The position numbers and the translations under genes were made by a program. From positions 43,521,314-43,585,313 of the forward strand of contig JBANSL010000003.1 of assembly GCA_037127255.1 (NCBI GenBank): a DNA stretch of 64,000 nucleotides. Reading direction: 5' to 3'. This stretch comes from Persicaria tinctoria (lineage: Eukaryota; Streptophyta; Magnoliopsida; Caryophyllales; Polygonaceae). Of this stretch, positions 55,840-64,000 are shown one piece after another. The notes under the pieces are model-generated. The model was not told where the DNA came from and searched no databases. It was given only the letters and a program-made list of their open reading frames with translations. Positions within the stretch are counted from its first letter, which is position 1. Every line of letters starts with the position of its first letter.

Positions 55840-56095
55840 GCAGGGTTTCGAATGATGATCCCAAGGAATATGAAGTTGGAGACAAGGTCTATGTCGCCGA
55901 ATCAAAGGATCATTGGTTCCCCAACAAATTCAACAAAAAGAAGATGTGACCTTTCACGGTGAACAAAATCTATTCAGGAGGACTGCAGCTGATGGACAAG
56001 AATGGAGTCCTTTTTCGAAGCACATGCTATGTGGGCCCTGCAAATGCCACCTTGAGCTCTAACGCAAGAAGTCGGCCTAGCGACTATAAAGTCTA
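55840..56095 (+). pseudogene. integrase C-terminal remnant, element 3
   Basis: Reads EYEVGDKVYVAESKDHWFPN and, after a stop, PFTVNKIYSGGLQLMDKNG, then SRPSDYKV and stop. This is like the tail after the integrase GPF/Y domain in gypsy polyproteins, showing that the family once had, or recombined with, a full pol. Confidence 0.55.
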
Positions 56096-57640
56096 GAGCT
56101 TGTAAATAAACACTTAGTTTTTGAATTTCTGGACACTGGTTTTTAGTTTTTTGGACATTATTTTTTAAGTTTTTCTATTGTGGATATTTTCCGTCTAACA
56201 AATCTTGCAGGTACGAAGAAAGTTGCAGAAGTACTCGACGTCGAGTACTCTACTCGACGTCGACTATCCCTATCGAGCAAAACGGCCTGTGATCGAGAAG
56301 GATCACCCTGGAGGCTTCACTGTAGTTAAAGTCGAGTAAGTATAGTCGAAGTCGACCACATCTCCTCGATATCAACCACCTCCTACTCGATGTCGACTAC
56401 CTTTGCAACATTACATCACTTGATTCCGACGATCAGCACACCTGTCTAGTGAGTTTATTTCTTTACCCTTGTTTATATAAAGTGAGGACACTATACTGTT
56501 TAAGTATGGGGTAGGGGAAGGGCTTACTTCATGCATATTTGATTTTATTTGACATTATGTGTGCATATTTTTAGTTTATTTCTTGAATTGCTTATACATG
56601 GCTATTTTGGAATTCATTATCTATCTATGTGCTTATATGCATGTTTTCCAAAGTTTATAAAAAATGACCCCCATTGAAATTTTTTATTAATGTCATGGAA
56701 GCTTTAATTGAACCCGACGACGCAAAATTAGATTCATTAGAGATATAGCATGAAATTGCCTAGTAAATGGAAGTCACAATGAAGTGCATATTTTTATAAA
56801 AACCATGAAAGGAGGTAAATTTTGAAATTGCTTTTGACATGTTGCATGATAAGATTATGGAGGACTTTAAATTTTCCATATAATGCTCTTATTGTTATAT
56901 CCTATCCTTTACCTATGCTTATGCATCACAAAAGCCATATTTATGCCTTATTTCATATATGCTCCACATAATCTAAATATTGCCCATTCTTTACCTTATC
57001 CGGGGAATATGTTGAGAATGATGTCACATTATGGAGATTGTTATATGGTTGTTGTGTTGTTGTTTCATATCATTATTGGAGTTTGGCAGGAAATTGAAAG
57101 ATATGGAAAATTTAATGAGTGAAAGAAAATCTGGTCACCTCAGAAGATAAAGGTAGATCGACCCTGTTTGCGCTGAGATAATAGTTCTGCAGGATGGGAC
57201 ACCAAGGTGACGAGTCCGAAGCATTAAGTATTCGGGGCCATTCATGACACCCATGTTTGCGACCCGCGAGAAGGCAATGCTGAGGTTAGATAGGTAAAAG
57301 CATAATATTGAAAAAAGCAATGAGCGAATGAGAGAAAGGTGAGAAAGCAAAGGAAGAAGGAATGTGGTATGAAAATTGGGAAAGTATTCCATTTCCTCGG
57401 ATTATCAAGCACCACATGGCCAAAAATTTCCCACCTTTAGCCTTTTACCAATCTACTCCTTATTGAGCTTAAATTAAAGTCCTCTTGATTATTAATGCTT
57501 TGTCACTTATGAATTGTTTTGCATAACCCTCCTTTTGTGAGCAGATGTTGCTTTTTATTGCACATGCATGAATTTGTGACATTAGTACCTTATCGAGGAT
57601 GGTAATTGATTGCAGGGACATATGACAATGAATCTAATAT
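56096..57640 (+). other. element 3 3' non-coding region
   Basis: Starts with dyads at 56231-56266 and 56330-56400; an AGTG-AGGA-CACT hairpin (56484-56495) precedes the tract TTAAGTATGGGGTAGGGGAA (56500-56519); AT-rich sequence follows; the conserved GCC-ATTCATGACACCCATG word is at 57234-57271. No gene. Confidence 0.7.
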
Positions 57641-59077
57641 GTTGAGCTCCTCGAGTTACTCGATATCGAGTAACCTACTCGATATCGAGTATCCATGAGC
57701 CCAGAATTCCACACGAAGTCGATCAGACTCACTCGAAGAGCTCAATCATGGTCGACGTCGACTAACCTAGTCGATGTCGAGTGTATGTCGACTTTCCAGA
57801 ACGTGCCCAAGCTCGAGTGGAACCTAGCTAGTCGACGTCGAGTAAACCTACTCGATGTCGAGTAGCCCAATGAAGTAGTCCGAGTCCGAGATCGAGTGGA
57901 ATCCAAGTTGACTAGCTTGCTTCTAAACCAAGGTGCGTCAAATCTATCAACACCAAGTGAAGATCTATCAAGATGGAAGGGATCTATCCACAATAGTCCT
58001 AGTTTCCTAATAGATTTATTTTCTTTATCATAATATTTTATCTTATGTTATTAGATAGAAAGTTTTATATATAGATATAGTTGTTCTTTCCAAGATTAGC
58101 TAGGAAGAACACTATAAATAAGGCTTTAGGGGTTGGATTTGAGAGTCGTTCAATCATCCAATCCAAGACAAGCCAATAGAGAGAGATAGCGAGTATAGAG
58201 CTTAGGCCGAGAGCAAGTTGGAGTCGTCGAGAGACGTTTTGGCTTCAATCAGTTGTAAGTTTTAGTTTATTTAATGCAATTTAGTTTCTTCAAATTATTG
58301 ATAAGCTTATTTATGATGAGAAGCGAGTAGTCACCCAACTTCTAGAGTCGGGGTGAGCCCGACGGTAGCCATGTAAGGTAATGCGAAAAGGTACAATCTT
58401 TTGATGCGATTTCGTCTTCTATCCCTACGAGCATGATTCTTCTTTGAAAGTTGAAGGTGATCCCTGTTTGTGTTATTGAAGTAAAAGTGATCTTAAAACA
58501 ACTTGGATTAATTATGTGAAAAAGGGTTAGTAATAATTAGGGTTTATGTGAAAAAGGGTTAGTAACAATTAGTAACAATTTGATGAAAAAGCATGATCTT
58601 TTATACCTTATGCATTATTTTATGTGGTTATCGTTGCGGTGTTGAAACCCTGATCTTGGAAGTTTTTTAGTTTATTGATATCATTCACCAATTTCGTGTT
58701 TTCTTTCGTTTTTATGCAATTTAATGTTTCGATTTTTATTTCTGTCCTACTCGAGATCGACTAGAGTTACGCGAAGTCGACTTCTATTGTAGCCGAAGTC
58801 GAGTAGGTTTAGTCGACTTCGACCATATTTGCTTTTGTTTTCGTTTTTGTTCGTTTTTGTTTTGCAGTTAGTCGACGGCGTAATCGAGATCGAGTACCCT
58901 ACTCGATATCGAGTACGCTTCTGGTCAAGTTTGTGTTGATTTAAGGAACTGAAAAGGCGGGCGCTGACACGCTTCCTCATGGATCGATCCTGAGTGCCTT
59001 CTACTACAACGAGAGGAAGTCTTGTATTTATTTGCTTAGACAGGAGTTGATTTGCTTTTATTTAGTTTTATTTACTT
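57641..59077 (+). repeat. element 3 3' LTR, truncated at both ends
   Basis: Homologous to 51885-52660, with an extra 650 bp lost from the 5' LTR. TATA box TATAAATA at 58113-58120. It lacks the TGTTGTGAGCC start and the CAACAACA end. Confidence 0.8.
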
Positions 59078-59541
59078 CATCGTTCCTTGGTAACGGACAA
59101 GAAGTGATCTAGTTGCATCTTGAATCTTCTTTGCCCTTGCGTGAGTGATAGGACCGTCAAATGGCACATTCATGTTTTTCGCAATGTCACCAGGAGTCAT
59201 CGACATTTGTATTGCATCATTCTGCTCCACTTGAGTTTAATTTGTCCTCAAATCGTCATCAGAGTCATCGTCAGGCACGAACAAAGATTTGTCAGCGACG
59301 TTGAAGGTGGAATGCACGTTGTACTTGTCGGCAAGGAGATCCAACTTGTAAGCATTGGGTCCCATTTTCTGAACCACACGAAATGGTCCATCTTCCCTAG
59401 GATCCAGCTTAGATTTCCGTTGGTGCGGAAACCTTTTCTTCCTGAGATGCAGCCATACAAGGTCACCAACATTGAACTACACATCCTTGCGATGCTTGTC
59501 CTTCCCGAAGAGGTAAATAGATAGATAGGTGGCCGAAAGGT
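59078..59541 (-). pseudogene. integrase C-terminal (GPF/Y) domain and pol tail of second gypsy chain copy
   Basis: The minus strand from about 59515 reads [38 protein letters not shown] and [20 protein letters not shown], the GPF/Y module at the end of gypsy integrase, then an acidic stretch PDDDSDDDL. After stops, FDGPITHARAKKIQDAT follows (about 59180-59110), matching 29036-29280. A TAG lies just upstream of FNVGD. Interrupted at 59541 by element 4. Confidence 0.78.
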
Positions 59542-61546
59542 GTTGATAGGAGGAAATCGAGAATGCAAAATACAATGTAAATAAAATAAGGCAAACCAGA
59601 TTCCCTCCCTTGCAAATAATTACAAGACCTCCTCCTGATGCATCAGCGGGAAGTCAGGATCGATCCACGAGGAAGCGTGTCAGCGGATCCTAGGCAGCGA
59701 AGAAATCTCACGGAAGTCGACCACAGGTGTCCTCGATCTCGACTAGAGTTATTCGACAGAAGATCGGACAGTCGAGCACAGCGCAGCAGCAAGCACAGGT
59801 TGTAGTCGATCTCGACTAGGGGCTACTCGATATCAAGTAGGCTTCGTCAACGTCGAGTTGGGCTTTGTCGAGTACCTGCACACAGAAGCTACAACGATGC
59901 TAGATCGAGAATCAGTACTCGATATCGACGAGTGCTATTCGATATCGAGGAGACAGAAACTAAAACGAAACGAAAGAAAGTAAAAACAATTGCTTTGGGA
60001 TTTCGAACTAAACTTAATGTAAAAGGCTTCCAAGATTGGGGTTCGTAACAACGATAACCAAGCATGCATAAGGCAGAGATAAACAGATAATCATGTGAAT
60101 TGCATCAAAGGACAAGCTTTAGCCTTTTCCAACAATTAGACAACTTTTTCAAGAAACCCTAATTGTCTCTACTGATTTTATGTTTACAATCCAAGTTATT
60201 AACATGGATCTCCATTAGATGGGTAATAAACACATAAACAAGTAGTAGATACTCAAAACATGATAAAAGTCGGATCTTTACCTCAAACGCGCATGGCTAT
60301 CGTCGGGCTCGCCCCAACCCTAGAAGTGGATGGACTACTCGCGCTTCATCGCAAACTCAGACATCATCGATTGAAAGAAAACTAATTGCATTAAAATAAA
60401 CCAAAGTTTACAACCGCTTGAAGCCAATTCCGCTCTCGCTTCACAACTCCAATCGGTCGCTCACTCTCTCTCTCTCTCTCTCTACTTCTCCTACTTATTT
60501 CCCTCTGAAATTGAATTACTAGAAATCAGCCCCAAGGGCTTTATATATAGGCTTCTAAACCTTGCTATTGAAGGAAAGAAATCTCTATCTCTATATCTAA
60601 AACTATATCTAAAACTTTAAAGATAAATAAAAGCAATAACATAATTAAATCTAAAATAGGGAAATATATCTAAAAGTCTTCAATGGATAGATCTTCTCCT
60701 TTCATGATGTATCTTGATAGATCGGATAGACTTTGGCAAACTTCGAGCCCAAGGAATCCCCAACCGAGTAGAATTGCGTCGACGCGTCACGCGGCTTCTG
60801 GAACCGTCGTCGATCTCGAGTAGAGCTTACTCGATCTCGACTAGGAGTGCTGTCGACTGGGCTTGGCTCGGCGTCTCGGCTAGCAGGTCATCGATGTGGC
60901 TCGGTCATGGCTCTTAGCGCTCATCGATCTCGAGGAGAGCTCCTCGATCTCGAGTAGGGGTGGATCATCGACTTGGCCGGCTTGGTGCATCGGGTAGCTT
61001 CGTGTCGATATGGTCGGACACATGTTCCTGGGTTACTCGATCTCGACGAACCTGGACTTGTCGACTGGTGTACTCGGCCTTGTCGGGTAGACTTTCTCAA
61101 TGTGCTCGGACACAGGCTTCCGGGCTTTGTCGATGTTGAGGACTTCTTGTCGACATCAAGTAAGGATGCCCGAGCATGGTCGGATGGTCTCTCCTCGACT
61201 CCGGGTAGTTTCTCCCTAAATCCGGATAATCTCTCCTTGGTTCCGGATAATCGCTCCTTGGCTCCTCGACATGTGCTCTTCGACTCGGGTGTGTCTAGGC
61301 GTGATTCGTCGAGATCGACTAAGGCTAGTCGATGTCGAGTAGCTTTGAGCTCCGGTTCTCGCTTCTTGGTTTTCTCCCAAAAATGGTTCCATATTCTGCA
61401 ATATTAAAACAGAAACTTATGTAGATCTCCATTTCTGACAAATAAGCATATACTACATAAATCCGACATATTCCCAACCCGAAATATGCAAAATGTAAAG
61501 AATATGGAACTAAAATATGCATAAAGACATGGCTACTTTGGAGACA
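59542..61546 (-). repeat. element 4 3' LTR, about 2005 bp
   Basis: In element sense starts TGTCTCCAAAG and ends TCCTCCTATCA. A (TC)n run lies at 60464-60482 and a TATA box at 60541-60550. Dyads occur at 59818, 59935, 60812-60842 and elsewhere. Confidence 0.75.
60541..60550 (-). promoter_or_regulatory. TATA box, element 4 LTR
   Basis: CTATATATAA on the minus strand, in the same LTR position as the element 1 TATA box. Confidence 0.55.
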
Positions 61547-63634
61547 TCAAATCACCCCATACTTACTTGCTTGTCCTCAAGCAATAACCAAACAATAACC
61601 AAGACCTACAACACATCCTTCAAGTCTTCGCCTTTGTCAAAAGCAACATCTCAAGTAGTAGCAATGTAAGACAAGTGAATTTAACGTCATCACACATATA
61701 TGAGCGATCCATAGGCATAGGCAGTGTAAATCCAACCTCACAGGGATAATGTGTTTACACTCAACTCTCAAATGTGTTTAGGCTAGAAGATCAACTCTCA
61801 ACTCAGTTCCATATACAATCTAATAAACATTGCAATTTAAACATGAATCCACTTCGCAACCAATTATGAAAATGCAACAAGAATTATCAGGAGGACTTCG
61901 CTCAATAGAAGTCTTCAAAGAAGATTCTATTCGGCGGGGTTGTAATGGGGCTAGGTAAGAAATAATAAGGAATGGGATTATTTGGCCATGTGGTGCTTAA
62001 TAAAATTCGGGAATCAAGACTCTCAAATCTCCAACACAACCAAACCATAACTTCTCAATCATATTCATCAACCAAACTCTCCAATTTATCTTAATAAAGT
62101 ATGTAATCTTTCAAACTTTCTCAACCTCTCCAAATCATGGATCTTGCAAATAATGAAAGAAATAAGATAAATTTGGCTCATGCGCTTTATTCACAAACAT
62201 ATATACTTTTTTTTTTCTTTTTTTTTTTCTTCGAAAATAAAAACCAAATAACACTAATGGTGCATTTATAATGTGAGCCAAAAATCCTTTTACATAGTAT
62301 GCATAGCAAGATAAAAACCAACCCATATCTCAATATTTTCAATAATCCTTCCTTCTTGAAATGCAACATAAGCTTATTCTTTCCATAAATCATCATTCCA
62401 ACCAACTCTAAGTCTTAATTCCCAAATGGGGGTCAGGCTCAATTTGGCTAAGGATATTTTTTGTGGAGTTCATAATAAAAGTCTCAGGCTAAAGTTCTGG
62501 CTTCAAGAAGGGATAATGCAGGGTAGGTAAAGAGAGGATAAAATTGGCTTAAAAGGTGCCTCCATCATTTAATTCTCATCAACATAAACATATAAATGCA
62601 TTGGTTTTGAATAACTATCACAACATTTAGAGATGCATAGGAAGAGTAAATACACTCAAGAAAGCAGAGGGATTTTTAATGTTCTCCCTATAAGGCCAAA
62701 ATTTTCACTAGGACAAGTTTTGTTGGATTTTAACCTTTAGCTTAGGATTATGTGCTCAATTTTATCACAAGTTCACAATCCACATAAAAACCATTTTCAG
62801 GACTTAGGCTAAACCTTCCGAACATGCCATAGGATTTACATGATCAAGTCAGTCATTATTTATCATCATAGGACATCTAAGTTAGGGTGTAAAAACTTAA
62901 ACAATGCAAAAATTTAAACATGCATATTTGGTTTATATTTTTTCGACATTTTTTTATATATTTTTTTTCTTTTGCAAAAATCAAAACTAAAGTATGACGA
63001 AAGAAAAAGGCATAAAATTTAAACATGAATGCATAACATAAAAATTTAAAATTTTACCATGTAAAACCAAAGGCAAGACTAACACATATGATAATGATAA
63101 TGAGCCCTTCCCCCACCCCATACTTAAAATTTACAGTGTCCCCACTGTATAAAATAAAAAAAAGAGTAAAGGAAGGAACTCACAGGATAACACATCGAGG
63201 AGGGTAGATCAATGTAGGTCGAGTAGACATCTTTGTCGGTCTCGAGTACATGTTACTCGATCTCGAGTAGCTTTTCTGCGTCCAGTGGTTTTCTGAAGTC
63301 GATGAGCTTCTGGTGGCTTGTCGATATCGAGTTGGCCTACTCGATATCGAGTAGTGTCTGGGCTGCTCCTCCTTGTCGTCGTCGACTTGGCCTTCGTCGA
63401 TTCTGACTGTTTTCAGGGACTTCTTTATTCCACTTTTCGCGATCCTTATATGCTTGCCGACCTAAAAGTGTTAGATTGCACAAGAATCAAGACTATCCAC
63501 ATGAAATATTCTAAAAGACATAAAACCAAAACCAAAAACAAAAACCAAAAAGGTTTAAAAAGTCCCAAAATTCATAAAGTTCTATATACATGCTCTAGAT
63601 TTTAGAGTCGCTAGGCCAACTTCTCCGTTTGCGC
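61547..63634 (-). other. element 4 3' non-coding region
   Basis: Begins (element sense, LTR side) with hairpin GCTTG-AGGA-CAAGC (61569-61582) and tract TAAGTATGGGGTGATTTGA. A pyrimidine tract is at 62207-62232. A second purine tract (63108-63126) has an ACAGTG-GGGA-CACTGT hairpin at 63133-63148. Dyads at 63240, 63253 and a perfect TACTCGATATCGAGTA at 63338-63353. Otherwise AT-rich, no gene. Confidence 0.7.
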
Positions 63635-64000
63635 TCAAGGACCATTATTGTGGGCCTCGCTCATGCTTGGCCCTTCTCCTGGATCATCTAGGTCCTGATG
63701 GTAGTATTCAAGCTCAACTGATAAGTGGTCGATTGCATCATCTCCTTTCTCTTTCTTCTTCTTCCTTCCAGCTCTTAGTTTTCGCAGATTCTTTCTCCAC
63801 GGTGTCTTACCTCCCCTTAAATCATTGATAATTTTCTTTATGGACTGAGGGGGAGTAGAATTCATACCTGAACTTACCTTTTCGGACCCAAAACAGAAGT
63901 CTTTGGGTTTGGGGCTAGTTGAGATCAAGTACAGCTGGTCGACCTCGAGTACAGGGACCCCATACTTAGGCTCTGGGCAACTCAGTGGCTCCTCAGTGGA
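63635..64000 (-). CDS. gag-protease C-terminal tail of element 4 (partial)
   Basis: An open minus-strand frame entering from the right edge: ISTSPKPKDFCFGSEKVSSG, then PPQSIKKIINDLRGGKTPWR, a Lys/Arg-rich segment (LRAGRKKKKEKGDD) and an acidic end with DLDDPGEGPSMSE. It aligns almost residue for residue with the last 100 residues of the element 1 ORF. The stop is at 63635-63637. Confidence 0.8.
   Translation of the reverse strand, partial: STEEPLSCPEPKYGVPVLEVDQLYLISTSPKPKDFCFGSEKVSSGMNSTPPQSIKKIINDLRGGKTPWRKNLRKLRAGRKKKKEKGDDAIDHLSVELEYYHQDLDDPGEGPSMSEAHNNGP

Larger units (their letters stand above)
51673..59077 (+). mobile_element. element 3: non-autonomous Ty3-gypsy element, plus strand
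   Basis: 5' LTR 51673-52701, primer site 52704-52722, gag 52821-54014 with one stop, protease region 54724-55158, dyad-rich coding repeats 55330-55740, integrase-tail remnant 55840-56095, long non-coding 3' region and a 3' LTR missing both ends (about 57640-59077). The right flank has lost about 60 bp relative to the homologue at 29090-29150, so a deletion removed the LTR end and adjacent host sequence. No reverse transcriptase or integrase core. Confidence 0.85.
59542..64000 (-). mobile_element. element 4: gypsy element of the element 1 group, 3' half only in window
   Basis: 3' LTR at 59542-61546, then leftward-reading 3' non-coding region and the C-terminal part of a gag-protease ORF (63635 to the edge). 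All parts parallel element 1 (compare 63118 with 39190 and 63640-64000 with 39730-40090) but are diverged. The 5' half and right LTR lie beyond the window. Confidence 0.85.

Overview
This window looks like nuclear DNA from a higher plant, most likely a eudicot; I cannot name the species. Support comes from a spliced gene of the plant RUS/DUF647 family, AT-rich introns, and dense nesting of plant-type transposable elements: Athila/Tat-like Ty3-gypsy elements with the TGGCGCCGTTGCC primer site, CACTA, Mutator-like, Stowaway, L1-type LINE and a tRNA-derived SINE. Only one ordinary host gene is clear. Almost everything right of about 5.5 kb is mobile DNA, most of it broken or non-autonomous.

Layout. 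(1) 379-4858, + strand: the 3' part of a RUS3-like gene, eleven exons ending in a stop. (2) About 6.5-22.8 kb: a degraded minus-strand Athila-like element ('A') with its 5' LTR at 21579-22793. It has been split by a 10.7 kb Mutator-like element (8202-18905, 9-bp target duplication), by a probable solo LTR (about 19293-20709) and by a 98-bp SINE (7940-8037). The Mutator-like element itself contains a 2.5 kb solo LTR (10558-13029, TSD GTGAT), two minisatellite blocks and pieces of captured genes. (3) 22.8-23.76 kb: remnant of a copia-type gag gene, minus strand. (4) 23757-51672 plus 59078-59541: a minus-strand chain of related gypsy elements (LTR, internal, LTR, internal). (5) Inside the gag of that chain sits a 20.9 kb CACTA element (29413-50316, TSD TGT). 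It holds a Stowaway MITE, captured gene fragments, a complete gag-protease LTR element (element 1, 33749-44671, TSD GATTC) and a decayed L1-type LINE. Element 1's left LTR was in turn split by a solo LTR of a sister family (34456-36701). (6) 51673-59077: element 3, plus strand, related to element 1. (7) 59542 to the right edge: element 4, minus strand, same superfamily, continuing out of the window.

Elements 1, 3 and 4 are the most unusual content. Elements 1 and 3 carry gag and an aspartic protease but no reverse transcriptase or integrase core, so they should depend on a helper. Their LTRs and coding regions are full of a short dyad, arms TACTCGA and TCGAGTA around a free central dinucleotide, often in pairs about 19-21 bp centre to centre. 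These elements and the related chain also share a module of a small hairpin with an AGGA-type loop followed by a TTAAGTRTGGGG purine tract near the 3' LTR, with base-pair covariation between copies.

The nesting order can be read from target-site duplications: gypsy chain, then CACTA, then element 1, then the sister solo LTR. At several steps an uninterrupted homologous sequence elsewhere in the window serves as an empty-site control.
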